A DNA stretch of 64,000 bases from Leptodactylus fallax (GCA_947044405.1 CAMRHE010000205.1:1178001-1242000), one strand, 5' to 3'. Counted from the first letter of the stretch, positions 31,509-42,685 are shown. Notes: a model not told the origin generated them from the sequence alone. Program-made: numbers and translations.

Positions 31509-32457
31509 GTCTGCAGTAAATTTATTGTAAACCTAATCACAGTACATTGTATATTCTATAGTTTCCAAATATGCCTCTTGTATTCAACTTTCAGCCCCAT
31601 GTTCATGTAACTTGTTTTATTCATAATGAAGGAATAGTGCTTTGTCAGGGTATCTAAATCTGAGACCAAAGCCGTGCAAGCTAAGATACATACCAAAAGT
31701 ACTTTTCACATTATTTGCGTATGGAACAAAAAACGGCAATTTGCATGAAAATGAGGCTCCAGACATGTATGGAAACTGTAGAATCACCTCTCTAAGGTAC
31801 TGGGATTAGGTTTATAGCAAAATCACTTCTGACGTTTTCCCTTTATGGTTGATGAATGGAGGCATCTTTGTATCTGGTCTCATTGACCACAACAACCTAG
31901 AATTCAATTGCACGCAAAGAAGTTAGCTGAAAGGCAAGCACGATGGGCCTTGTTCTCTAGAATCATTTGCATCATATTTCATCAGCCATGTTTAAGAAAC
32001 AGCAAGCCTAATGCTCTGTTCAGGGCTCCTTCTCTCTTTTAATGGCACAAAGTAGTTTGCGGCCCTTTCACAGATTTTTGCAATTGCGATCCATAAGCTT
32101 CAACTTACGCCTCTGGACAAAACATTCATAACAGAAACCCAAAGAAGCCACACATAGCAATGGCGCATACATTACAGAAGCCTGTAGGGCACAGGTAGCA
32201 AAGGTATAAACATAACAGAAACCCATAGGCAAAATGTTCATAATGAAGCCTGAAAGCCACAGGTAGTAGCGGTATAGAAGAAGGCTATAGGTCAAACATG
32301 GAAGATGAAAAGATGTGTCTAAACATGGCAGTCAGATTGACATGCAACCAAACATGGCAGACAGAAGGACAAATGCATCCACACAAACAAGGATACATGG
32401 CAGAAGGACAGTCAGGGTGTGATTAGAGAAGCAGACTTTTATACACAAAAGCAGAGA
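31509..32457. other. Unassigned sequence with a degenerate tandem duplication
   Basis: About 32130-32275 holds two diverged copies of a unit of roughly 75 bp (ATAACAGAAACCCA…, AGAAGCCTG…CACAGGTAG). No exon was recognised in the rest. Confidence 0.4.
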
Positions 32458-32460
32458 TTA

Positions 32461-32859
32461 GGGTGGGTTAACAGTTGCGGAGGCACTCTGTCTGCCGCGA
32501 ATCCGACCTAAATGTCGGAAAATTGGATAGGGAAAGGTTTGCGACGCTTTGCTTAAAAACCCATTAACTTGAATGGGTTTTTAAAGCAATGCGCGGGTGT
32601 GTGCTTACACCCTCTGCGCCGTGAAGCCGTTTTTTTTTTGTTGGAAACAAAGTCGGACATGCAGGACTTTGTGTCCCGCGAAAAAAAAAACGGCTTTGCG
32701 GCGCAGAGGGTGTAAGCACACACCCGCGCATTGCTTTAAAAACCCATTCAAGTGAATGGGTTTTTAAGCAAAGCGTCGCAAACCTTCCCCTATCCAGTTT
32801 TCCGATATTTAGGTCAGATTCGCGGCGGACGGAGTGCTGCCGCAAGTGTGAACCCACCC
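32461..32859. mobile_element. 399-bp palindromic foldback element, TTA duplication
   Basis: TTA at 32458-32460 and 32860-32862 flanks GGGTGGGTTAACAGTTGCGG and the complement of CCGCAAGTGTGAACCCACCC. The halves are inverted copies around about 32660 (TTAAAGCAATGCGCGGGTGT against ACACCCGCGCATTGCTTTAA). It is related to 6050-6466 but clearly a different subfamily. Confidence 0.88.
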
Positions 32860-32989
32860 TTAGATAGTAGTCTTATGGAAATTAGGCAGTTGGTGCACTG
32901 GGGACAGGCCTTCAGCCCTGGGAGTACAAGCTCTTGGTGTTCAAGTAGGATGGGTGATGTCATACCAGTGGGAAGATAAAGTTTCAATG

Positions 32990-33170
32990 CACAGGCAGAA
33001 GATCGTAGGGGTCTAAGTGGCAAGAACAGTGCTCAGATCCTGTGCACCAAGTGCCTAGTTTGCATAAGGCTTCAAAGATGATTATCTCCAAATCTACAAA
33101 AGTGAGATACATAACAGAGGTATATTGTTTATCACTGTAATGTGGTGACAGTTGAATATGCTTGGGATGA
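32990..33170. repeat. Dispersed repeat shared with 61190-61390
   Basis: TAGGGGTCTAAGTGGCAAGA, then GCATAAGGCTTCAAAGATG, AAATCTACAAA and ACTGTAATGTG recur in the same order at 61199-61380. The family is not recognised. Confidence 0.6.
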
Positions 33171-33269
33171 AAAGCTTTTGTGAGACTAGGAACATGAACA
33201 AGAATCTCTCACATTGAGGAGAGCACCAGTGAAGGTGTGTAGAGATTTTAATTGCCTTTTGCCCTCTAC

Positions 33270-33503
33270 TTAGCATCTACACTGTATGCAGATAAGTGAA
33301 ATTGGCTTGGCTAAAATCCCTTTTGCTGTCTCAAGGCTCGGTGAGTCAAAAGCAAATTGAGGATCTGTTACATCCAACAGAGGGCGCATGAGCTCCCCAG
33401 CTCCTTTCCCATAATGCCTTGTGATAGGAACATGAACATTATACTCGGGTTCAAAAGAATTCTCTTCTAGTCCAAATTCCTTCCATTTATCCAGACACTG
33501 CAA
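33270..33503 (-). CDS. Possible coding exon of unknown gene
   Basis: Minus strand. The frame (translation near the acceptor CLDKWKEFGLEENSFEPEYN, later KGAGELMRPLLDVTDPQF) has ordinary protein composition, unlike the low-complexity frames around it. On the minus strand TTGCAG precedes TGTCTGG, so a 3' splice site at about 33501 is plausible. The frame ends in TAA at 33270-33272. It would be a terminal exon, unless a weak donor (ACA/GTGTAG, near 33281) is used. I do not recognise the protein and see no neighbouring exon. It could also be a fragment of a mobile-element gene or a pseudogene. Confidence 0.35.
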   Translation of the reverse strand: MQCLDKWKEFGLEENSFEPEYNVHVPITRHYGKGAGELMRPLLDVTDPQFAFDSPSLETAKGILAKPISLICIQCRC

Positions 33504-33869
33504 TTATCAGGATTGTCATTTAATTGATTTAAAAAATACCCCATTTCAAAGGAAACAATATAAACCTTTAGCAACAGAGGGAAATAACTTGTCCCTTAAA
33601 TTTTATATAATTTATCCACTATCCCAACCATTTCTGTGGTACTTGTCCTTAGAGGGATACCACTGCTGTAGCCAGCTCTTCAATTTTTAGTGGCTGTTCT
33701 AACCATTCAGCCTTCAGCTCTGTTAGTCTAGGAAAAGAAATCCCTCAGCACCTGCACTAGTACAAATCAGTTTAACTGTCAGTGTACAGAGGCATATAAT
33801 ATTTCTGAACTCTTCCCTTATTTTCATCATAATTATTAATCTGAAATTTATTCTGCAGCATTGACAACA

Positions 33870-34135
33870 ACACCAAACATAAAACCAATGTCAATAATAA
33901 CTATTTTCAGCGTAAAGAACAAGGAGTTCTGGAAGAGATTATATGGCCCCCACAGAGCCCTGATCTAAACATCATCCAGTCTGTCTGGGATTACATGAAG
34001 AAACAGAAGGATTTCAGAAATCCTACATGTACTGAAGATCTGTGCTTAGTTCTTAGTGGTTATTGGAAGAACCTCCCTGCAGAGTTTCTTAAAAACTGTC
34101 TACAAGTGTACCTAGAAGAATTGATGTTGTTCTGA
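33870..34135 (+). pseudogene. Tc1/mariner transposase C-terminal fragment
   Basis: Plus strand. After about 33905 the frame reads EEIIWPPQSPDLNIIQSVWD and continues through KNLPAEFLKN to a TGA at 34133. PPQSPDLNIIE is the block carrying the third catalytic acidic residue; here it is Gln, so the site is dead. The N-terminal two thirds of the transposase is missing, and no terminal repeat is clear, although the following 90 bp are T-rich as in Tc1 right ends. Confidence 0.75.
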
Positions 34136-34235
34136 TGTGACTTAGATTTCTCTTTTGTTTGTTCATTTTTCATTTTGTTGATGGACAACTTTAGAAGTTT
34201 ACTGTATGTAAAGTAGAATCACCACTCCAAGGTGG

Positions 34236-34282
<47 letters not shown>
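34236..34282. repeat. (TA)n microsatellite
   Basis: TA dinucleotide tract just right of the Tc1 fragment. Confidence 0.9.
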
Positions 34283-34285
<3 letters not shown>

Positions 34286-34289
34286 TACA

Positions 34290-35103
34290 CACACGTGTCA
34301 CCATGGGGTTGAAAGTCTTTAGCTCACTCAGCTCTCAGTCTGGGTAATGGAGCTGGTATAAACCTGATGAACAGTACACATCTCTGACATCGTATGGCCT
34401 GCATTATTTGTTTTGTATATGGTGCCAGGCAATAGGTCTGCATTATGTCAGTTAGAAACCAGCAATGTGTGGTTAATGCTGGAAAGACAGAGGTTTTTCT
34501 TTTCTAGTTTCATATGATACCTATTCTCAGTTTAAAAATAAAACTGGCTGAGATTGGTTACATTGAAACCTGCTATGGACTAACTTATATAACTTTCTTG
34601 TGTGCCTGCTGCAGAGAGCCTTTCTACTGTAGGTACAGACTGTTCTGCTACATTCAGGTGTTTTGTACAGTTTTAGAAACCAAAACCATGTGTGAATCTT
34701 AACCCCTTGTTGCTCTGTGCCGTACTATTATGCTAGTTTTCTTGAACAGAAAATCACAACCTTGAACTTGCAAAGCGACGACTTTCACTTATATCACTTG
34801 CAGTGTATCTGCTTTGTCAAATATACAGCACGTTCTCTGACAGTAATGGGGTTATGAAGACTGGCATTGATAGGCCTTAGGAAAAAAGAAAGAAAAAGTT
34901 GTATGCCAAAATGGACGCTCAACCCTCGATAAATATGAAAATATAACAAATCTTTATTGATGCATATACTATTAAAAACAAGCATTTTTGTTTTGAAGCA
35001 AAATTTGAAGCATAAAATTTGCATGTGTGGATATTCCCTTATGGAGTGACAGTAACCAAAGGAAGCAAATCTTTTTAGCTTTAGCCGCTGATACTACTGT
35101 ACA
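34290..35103. other. Unassigned sequence
   Basis: No exon, RNA gene or element end was recognised. Confidence 0.35.
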
Positions 35104-35105
35104 TA

Positions 35106-35228
35106 CAGGTGCATCACCATAAATTAGAATATCTTTGAAACGTTCATTCATTTCAGTAATTCAATTCATAATCAGCGTCTTCCATGATTAACGTTTCAAA
35201 GATATTCTACTTTATTGAGATGCACCTA
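35106..35228. mobile_element. 123-bp Tc1/mariner-type MITE
   Basis: CAGGTGCATCACCATAAATT and the complement of …ATTGAGATGCACCT are inverted ends of about 40 bp between TA dinucleotides. Only about 45 bp lie between the arms. This is a deletion derivative of a Tc1/mariner element whose ends read CAGGTGCATCTCAATAAATT in other vertebrates (from memory). Confidence 0.8.
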
Positions 35229-35499
35229 TACATAAAAAAAAATTCAACACATTAGGTAGATACTGTAGATAGGTAGATAGACAAACATACAAACATGTAT
35301 ACTTACCTTTCAGTAGACAGCTGGACTTCTTACATTTAAGGCACTTTTATATATACAGAGAATGGATTGAAAATGTGTAAAAACTCACACACATGAAGTG
35401 TGTACAACCACATGCATGCATTTGGACCACCCTGCCAAGAGCACTTTCTTTTGTGTTATCTAAATGTTTTGCTACAGCGATTAGGTATGGAAAGGCAAA

Positions 35500-36090
35500 G
35501 TGCCGATTTCAGACTAAAAACTAACACACTTCTGCGAGCCAAGACCAACCTTCAGACGCCTTCACCAGAGCTCACCGCGAAGTGAGTTGGACTTGCGCTG
35601 AGTCTGGGAATCGGAATTGTCACCAAACAGATAGATGTACCAATAATAAATGCACTGCTACAAAAACCGAAACAAAATCCACTAAAACTTACACAGTGGC
35701 GTGGAGCCAAGCGAAGTTATACAAGCACAGATCAAAACCAGGAGAGGACATAATTGGCAGAATCAGGAGATTAAAGCAAAATCCTGGAAACAAGCCAAGG
35801 GTAACAAATCCAAACGGCTGCATCAAAGCAGAATCAGGAGGCAAAATAGAGCATCCAGGGAGCAAGCCAAAGGTCAAAGCAAATGGGTTCACACACACAA
35901 ATTCAAGAGCCAAACTAGGAATAGCAAACTAAATTAGTCTGCGCCTGTGTCATGAAAGAGTAGTCTTATATAGGCCTCTTCAGCTGGGATTTAGTCAAGG
36001 CATGGATGTAAACAACACAAAAGCTTCCCCAGATTGTCACTGCAACCTTAAAGAAGCAGCAGCTGAAGTAACACTGCTGACACCTACCTA
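35500..36090 (-). repeat. Possible gypsy-type LTR region, antisense
   Basis: The plus strand is rich in AAGCCAAGG, CCAGGGAGCAAGCC and AAGGTCAAAGC words, the style of frog/fish gypsy LTR leader sequence. The minus strand has CCTATATAAG (complement of 35964-35973), a TATA-like box. Ends and target duplication were not found. Open frames here are probably artefacts of low stop content. Confidence 0.3.
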
Positions 36091-36846
36091 CCTGCTGTTT
36101 ATTCCAGAACTGTCTGCGACTGCACCAAAAGTGCTCCTAAGCAATATTTTCTATTACTTTCAGCATCCAATATGCTGATTAAGATATCTGCTGAAACTAA
36201 AAGCCCTGGTTGCTGAGAGAAAAAATTTGCAACTGCCCTAGAATAAGTGGAATGACACCTATAGAAGGATACCAATAGTTGGAATTGGTGGTGGGGAAAG
36301 ATCCTCTTTAAATAACAGTAGTGTGAACCTAGCCTAACCTTTTTGAAAATAAATAAACAGTTGTATATAAATACAGAGTCAATAATGTGTACATTTTTTT
36401 AGCAAAAATTAACGGTGCAAATTTGTGTTTGTTAAATAGACACAAAGAATAACAAGTGCTAATATTTACTAAGACATGCTACGGTCACACACAAATGTAA
36501 CATTGCCACTGGCAATAACGTGTCAAGAATATTGTCACAACAATAGTAATGTGAAACTTGAAATATGAGTCAAATGATGCAGCTAATAGCTACAAACTGA
36601 GGATGCCAAAGATTTTTATATATAAAAATGCTTCATGTATGCATGATGTCTGTAAACTGTACAGATTAACTAACATAAACCTTATGTGCATGCATTTAAG
36701 ACGCAAAATATGCATAGTAGTTGCAAGTTGTAGTAGCATATTAAAGATGTATCTGACCCTTACATTTTAAGTTTTTGGTCAAAATGTAAATATTGCAAGA
36801 AACATACCGTTACATACCATTACATTGTTTGAAATTTTGCAATATA
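36091..36846. other. Unassigned sequence
   Basis: A lone TWA-family right end (GTGTGAACCTAGCCTAA at 36321-36337) is visible. Otherwise nothing was recognised. Confidence 0.35.
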
Positions 36847-36854
36847 GACTACAA

Positions 36855-38153
36855 CAGGGGTCGGCAACCCCCGGCACGCGTGCCAAGAGTGGCACGCGAG
36901 GCTTATTTCCCTGGCACGGCAGCGGTGTGTTCACATATGTCCGGCGCAGCTATCTGTTTCCCTCTGGCGTGGTGCACACAAGCTGGAGGGAAACTGATGC
37001 CAGGACGGATCCCATAGTTTTCTATGGGATCGGTTCTGGCACAAGAGGCATCAGTTCTGGCCTCCTATCTGTGCATCAGCCTGATGGAAAAACGTTACCT
37101 GCAGCGTTTTTCCATCCGGCTTCCTTAAAATTTCATTAGTGCCTGAAGATGGATGCGACAGCACCCCTCGTCTGCACAGTCTATGTACAGTAGTGAAGCC
37201 GGTAATTGCTGGCTTCTCTACTGTACCTGAGTGAATTGCTCAGGATTGGTTAAAGCTATAAAGAAACACTTGGATTCATTTTAAAGATGAGAATCTCCTC
37301 TTTAAAATGATACCAAGATCACCATGATCGTCCTTACACATCCTGAGCGATTGGTTAGTGAAAACGATGTTCCGCATTGAAATCCCAATGCAGATCTTAA
37401 TTCCCGACATCGTTTTAACAGTGAATCGCTCTGAATGTGTAAGGTCAATCATGGAGATCTTGGTATCTTTTTAAAGATGAGATTCTCATCTTTAAAATGA
37501 ATCCAGTTGCATCTTTGTGGCCCTAATAGATCCTTAGAAATGGGGCTCTAAAAGTGTCCCCCCCCCCCCTCCTGTGTCAGGCAGCATCTTAGAGCTAAGG
37601 AAGGAGGGGGGAGGAGGAGCTGCAGAGACAATGATAACTCCTCATTGTCTGTGCATAAGCTGCAGATGATGGGGGTAGCAGAGACTTCCATCCTTATCCC
37701 CTCTCCTATCAATCAGAGAGCATACTGTACTTCTGCTCTCTGATAGTCACATAGAGGGATAATGTAATACCCCTCTGAGCCTAATCACATAACCAGGAAG
37801 TTATTGGCGCTGTGACCCAGACATTTACCATCGTGCAGGTCGCAGCGCCAAAAGTGTCGCACCAAATACTTAGACAACACATGCACAAAGTCACCAATAA
37901 AGTTTACATTTTTTCACTGTCTCTGTCCTGTCCATACCTGATCTTTATAGAGTAAAATACGCCGCCCGCATCTCTAGTAATATCTGTTACGCGCTAAAAT
38001 AATAGTAATAGCAATTATCACTAGTATTATCACCATAATACCGTGTGCAGGGGCCGTCAGACTTACAATTATTGACCGGCACTCCGAGAACCTCAACTTT
38101 GATTTTTTTAATCGAAATCGGCACGCCGAACAAAAAAAGGTTGCCTACCCCTG
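36855..38153. mobile_element. 1.3-kb hAT-like non-autonomous element (CAGGGGTCGGCAACC)
   Basis: The ends CAGGGGTCGGCAACCCCCGG and …AGGTTGCCTACCCCTG are flanked by a perfect 8-bp duplication gactacaa (36847-36854, 38154-38161). The subterminal GGCACGC words also repeat in inverted form (GGCACGCGTGCC near the left, CGGCACGCCG near the right). A second, internal inverted repeat occupies about 37248-37510. There is no transposase. Confidence 0.92.
37248..37510. repeat. Internal long inverted repeat of the hAT element
   Basis: The left arm has TGGATTCATTTTAAAGATGA, GATCACCATGATCG, ACACATCCTGAGCGATT and AAAACGATGT. The right arm has them in reverse complement (ACATCGTTTT, AATCGCTCTGAATGTGT, CAATCATGGAGATC, TCATCTTTAAAATGAATCCA). 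The fold is about 260 bp. Confidence 0.8.
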
Positions 38154-38300
38154 GACTACAAGATTCTTTACAAACATTGTAAACATTTTAAGAAATATTT
38201 TCAAGTCTTTGGGGTCGTTCACAGTACCGCTGGTAACCATCAGTAGTGTCCGTTGATGCAATCCATTACAAGAAAACCCTGAGATGAGAAAATTCCTTTA

Positions 38301-38551
38301 GGCTGGGGTCCCATATGGTGTTTCTAGTAAATCCCATTCACACACAACGGAAAAATACTCGCAGTGGAGACGCTGCAATTTCCAAAACCGTTGCGGTTTT
38401 GGAAATCGCAGCATGTCAATTATACCTACGGAAACATTGGCGGTTTTCCTATAGGTATAATTGAGCTGCGGGAAAAAAATTGCGATGTGTTTCCGCCACG
38501 TTTTTTCCTGCAGCGCTTTTTTGCTGCAGCTCCATACATGGGGCCTTAGCC
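38301..38551. mobile_element. GGCTGGGGTCCC…GGGGCCTTAGCC MITE
   Basis: Inverted ends with TTA on the left (38298-38300) and TAA on the right (38552-38554). Inner palindromes are AATTTCCAAAACCG / CGGTTTTGGAAAT and TTATACCTA / TAGGTATAA. It belongs to the same family as 11661-11988. Confidence 0.72.
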
Positions 38552-38554
38552 TAA

Positions 38555-39083
38555 TCCCCTTTTTGTTAATTACAGCATGAATAAACTAATATCATTTTCA
38601 AAACTTGATGTTAATTGCTGAAAAATAAAACTTTGTATAAAATGTTCTAATCCAAAAATGTTACACTCACAACATTATTAAATCTCTCTGCTTTTTTCCT
38701 GCTGTCATCTGTCCCTGTACAGCTCTCATTGCTATAGTGATGTTTACAATGTTCAGCTTTCTTGAGAGGATACTGCTGGAAGGAAATGAGATAATGATGC
38801 CACACTGACGTCTTTTGGGAACCAAGAGATGTCAATATAACAAAAACTTTGTCTCTTTTGCAGTCTGTGCTCATTATCTCTTGGCTCCCTATAGTACTAT
38901 CCTTACCTCCTTTGCCTTCAATGGTATATGGATCATCATGGTACACACATCAGTGCATGCTCAGATGAGATGAGACCAGAGTGAGTCACATTTTTTTGTC
39001 TTGACATTTTTACTCCATAGAATATGTTCAAAATGTCCTTCTTTACACAAGTAATAACATTTTACTCCATAAACTATTTAATA
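38555..39083. other. Unassigned sequence
   Basis: No exon or element end was recognised. Confidence 0.35.
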
Positions 39084-39330
39084 TGCTTAGTTCACATATG
39101 TGACGGGTGTCCATTCTTCTGGTCCATCAGAGGACCAGAAGAACGGACAAATGGACCACAAAAATGGTGGACTCCAATGGAGCTCGTGGGACCCCATTGT
39201 CAGGTGTCTATAGGATATCTGTTTCTGAAAGCGCTGCATGAAAAAAGTTGTACTTGCAGGAGTTTTTTGTCCAGCGATTTTAGATGGATTTGCGCTGGAC
39301 AGACGCCCGACACAGATGTGAACCCTGTCC
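39084..39330. mobile_element. Probable TWA-type MITE, ends partly decayed
   Basis: The left TTAGTTCACATATGTGACGG and right CACAGATGTGAACCCTGTCC are inverted partners. The interior contains CTTCTGGTCC/GGACCAGAAG and ATTTTAGATGG text typical of this group. The target duplication is unclear. Confidence 0.5.
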
Positions 39331-39511
39331 AAAGTTTATTTACACATCAAATACATTAAAATATACAACATTTAAGACACCTATGGCCATTTGCAGCAAA
39401 TCAGACGCCGGCAAAACCTAATTTGAAAAACATTTCCTTAGAAGTCTTTTCAACATTTCCAGAGAAAACTTCCTCATCAAATTATAGATCTGAACATTGC
39501 TGGAAGAGTCA

Positions 39512-39776
39512 TAACACACTCTTGGTAAGTGTAGATACAGACATAAAGTAATTCATGATAAAAAATAATGTATCAGTTATATGTGCATACCAGCAAAAAA
39601 AAAAAAAAAAACCTGACAAAGCCTTTTCAGGTGAAATGTGCTTCATCCCGGGAAGGTGGCACACTGGGCACTTATTGTCTGCATTGTTTTTTTGCTTGTA
39701 TGCACATACAGCGGTTACATTATTTATCATCATGTATTAATTCATATCTGTATCTACACGTACCAGGGGTGTGTTA
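39512..39776. mobile_element. 265-bp inverted-repeat MITE (TAACACAC…GTGTGTTA)
   Basis: Arms of about 85 bp: TAACACACTCTTGGTAAGTG, GTAGATACAG, ATGTGCATACCAGCAAAAAA on the left, and the diverged complement on the right (…TTTTTGCTTGTATGCACAT, CTGTATCTACACGTACC, GGGGTGTGTTA). The centre holds a CATCCCGGGA palindrome. The family was not recognised. Confidence 0.7.
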
Positions 39777-40101
39777 CTGGCAAATATCTGGATACATTTT
39801 GCTATGCATCATATAATATCACTGGATATAATTGATAACCATTGCTGTTGTTTCCTGCATAAGCAATGTTTGATTACTATATGACCTGGCATAGGTACCT
39901 ATCCTTCCCTGATGGATTTTATATGTAGATTCTAGATCCCCCCATGTTTATATCATATGTTGCTGAGAAATATGTTTTTTAGATTTACACAATAAGCAAT
40001 GTTATATTTTTAGAATTGTGTGGAATTTATTTCTTGGATAATAACGACAGACATACCCAAACTACAACTTCAATTCAAAGTCAGGCAATAAAATACACAA
40101 G

Positions 40102-40195
40102 AAAATAGCAGCATCACTCCTGCACATACATTCACTCCAGTACATTCACTCACATGAAAATAGCAGCATCACTCCTGCACATACATTCACTCACA
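40102..40195. repeat. Two-copy tandem duplication, 54-bp period
   Basis: GAAAATAGCAGCATCACTCC followed by TGCACATACATTCACTC is present twice in a row (40102 and 40156), the first copy with an extra CAGTACATTCACTCACAT tail. Confidence 0.85.
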
Positions 40196-40599
40196 GTGGA
40201 GGAAGCATTTTTAGTGTTTATTATGTGTTATTGTGAAATTTTCTGCTGATATGTCATTTTACGCATTGTTGATGCTGAATCATTGTGCAAATTCTCTATC
40301 TAGTTCTTTCTGGAAGGGATGTGACGCAATGACTCTTTGAGAACAGGCAGAACCCAGTTGTGTAGCAGCCAGTACTGTTTTGCACCACTCCCATAGCCAT
40401 CATCTGATAAGGTCTGACACCTTTTTGTCATGCCAGGTGTGAATATCTACTTATAAAAGGAATTCTGCCCACAGCTTTTTGATCACACTGAAGACATTGG
40501 TCAGGGCATAGTATAAGTATCATTACATGGCTTGAGCCCAAGCTTTAACCAAAAATAAGCTGCCGTAGCAATCATAGCAGCAGCTATGGGGCCAGCAAC

Positions 40600-40910
40600 C
40601 TACTTTTTTTTTTTTAATAGGCCATTACCTGCTGGAGTAACGAGTAATGAGTCCTATTTAATTACCGATCCTTGTTCCTGCTCACGGCAGTCTCCACTTC
40701 GGAGAAGCGGAGGCGGTCATGAGCAGGAACAAAGATCGGTAAGTAAGACCGCAGGAAACTGAAACTGCTATTATTGAAGAGGAATCACGCCGGAGCCCAG
40801 GAGAGGTGAGTAACACTGGTTTTTATGTTTGTCAATTCCCCATGGCCTCTGATCATTATAATCCGGGATCTGAAAAGACCCCAGAGTATAATAATAGTTT
40901 GTGGATGTTG
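40600..40910. repeat. hAT-like MITE fragment, inverted relative of 17557-18490
   Basis: The GC-rich core with GAAGCGGAGGCGGTCATGAG and the outward 5' splice-site-like sequences GATCGGTAAGTAAG (40735-40748) and AGAGGTGAGTAAC (40802-40814) match the corresponding cores at 17990-18390 on the other strand. The ATTATAATC…CCCCAGAGTATAAT hairpin follows at 40855-40897. Ends are not found. Confidence 0.55.
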
Positions 40911-40959
40911 TACACCAAAAATTTCTGGTTCTGCCGAACCCGAAATTTTTGCAATATCT

Positions 40960-41945
40960 GTAACAAACACCATAATGGGTCACATGTCTGCGGATTCCAT
41001 TTTCCTGGCAAATCAGTGGCTGTGCAAAAGTGGCATGACGTCTAAAAACCAAAATAACGCTCCTAGCCTTCTGTGCCTAAACAGTAGTTTATACCTACAT
41101 ATGGCATTGTTATCCTGGGTACATCAGTGTCATACATGTGGGCATAAACTGCTGTTTGGGCACACAGCAGGGTGCAGATGTGAAGGAGCTCTATGTGGCT
41201 TTTGGAGTACAGATTTAGATTGTTGGTTTTTGGACACCATATCACATTTGCAGAGACCCTAAAATTGCCCCTACAAAATGGGGTCTCTTCTTGGGGAGTT
41301 CCAATTTACTAGCAGCTCCAGGGCTCTGCAAAAACAGCATGGTGTCCAGAAACCAGTCCCTCTAAATCTATACCCCAAAAGCTAAAAAGCAGTGCTCCTT
41401 CCCTTCTGAGCCCTGCTATGTGCCCAAGTAGCAGTTTACATCCACATATACAATTTTTTTGTACCTGGATAGCCCACTTAATAGTTTTAGGATTGACAAT
41501 CAGGAGTAACAAACTTTTAGGGAGATTTTTCTCCTTTATCCTCTTGTGAAAATGAAAAATTTGGGGCTAAATTGACTGTTTATTGGAAAAAAGATAATTT
41601 TTCATTTTCACATCCCAATGTTAATAAAATCTGTTGTGGGGTCAAAATGCTCACTATACCCCATATGTTCTGTAAGGGGTGTAGTTTCCAAAACGGGGTC
41701 ACGTTTGGGGGGTTTCCATTGTACTGGTACTCTAGGGGCTCTGCAAATGTGACATGGCACGTGAAAACTATTCCAGCAAAATCTGCCCTCCAAAAGCCAA
41801 ATAGCGCTCATTCCATTCCAAGCCCCGCCATGTACCCATACAGCAGATTACGACCACATATTGGGTATTGCTGTGTTCAAGGGCAATTGACTTTAATGCA
41901 TTCATCTACTGGGATACGATGGGGCCTAGGGCTCTAGAGCTGCCG
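40960..41945. repeat. Repeat with three diverged internal units
   Basis: The wording 'GGGCTCTGCAAAA…GTG(G)CATG…CCAAA…AGCGCTC…CTTCC…GCC…TGTGCCCA…CAGTTTA' recurs at about 41020-41180, 41310-41470 and 41690-41880. Parts of it are repeated at 43680-43863 and 44330-44600. It is a dispersed repeat with a satellite-like interior; I could not find its ends. Frames in it have no recognised protein. Confidence 0.6.
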
Positions 41946-42032
41946 GGTTAAGACACGTGTCTTCCAAAGTGAGGTGGAAAATAGCCTCTGCAGAGACGTA
42001 GGTGGAGTTTGCTCCAGGTGAGAAAAAATTAA

Positions 42033-42685
42033 AGGGAGTCTATCATTAGAAAAACACATTTTTAACTAATGGCATGTTGGAATAGCCTTTAAAAAGGCCA
42101 TTCTACTCTACCTTCCATTCTAAGCTTCTGCCCTCCGTTTCTGATAAAATCGGTTTCTTCTGTTATGCAAATTAGGTTCACGAAGGATCGGGGCGTTCCC
42201 CATGCGCTCCGAGCACCGTCTGCGTCATAACTCTCCACCGTCCCTTAGCTGCTTATCTTCACTCCCCTCTTCACCGGAACTTCTGACTTTCGCAGGCATC
42301 GGACTGCACACGTCCGGGTGGCCATTTTCCCGTGGTCTACTACACCAGCGTACTGCAGCCATTTTCCGGTGGTCTACTACACAGTACGCTCATGTAGCAG
42401 ACCACCAGAAAATGGCCGCCTGGACGTGTGCAGTCCAATGCCTGCGAAAGGCAGAAGTTCCGGCGAAGAGGAGGAGGGGAGTGAACATAAGCAGCTAAAG
42501 GGCGGTGGAGAGTTATGACGCGGAGGGTGCTCGGAGCGCAGGGGGAACGCCCCCAGTGCTCTGTGAACCTAATTTTATCAGAAACGGCAGGGAGAAGCTT
42601 AGAATGGAAGGTAGGAGTAGAATGGCCTTTTTAAAAGCTAACATGTCATTAGTTAAAAATGTGTTTTTCTAATGATAGACTCCCT
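42033..42685. mobile_element. 653-bp foldback MITE, TTAA duplication
   Basis: TTAA at 42029-42032 and 42686-42689 flanks AGGGAGTCTATCATTAGAAA and its exact complement. The arms extend through AACACATTTTTAACTAATG and the GC-rich core (CCACCG/CGGTGG, GTCTACTACA/TGTAGCAGAC) almost to a centre near 42380. It is the longest palindrome in the window. No transposase. Confidence 0.9.

Noticed and set aside
35582..35932. 116-codon plus-strand frame rich in Lys, Asn and Thr
   Set aside because: Falls in a gypsy-LTR-like leader rich in AAGCCAAGG words, which has few stops by composition; no recognised domain.
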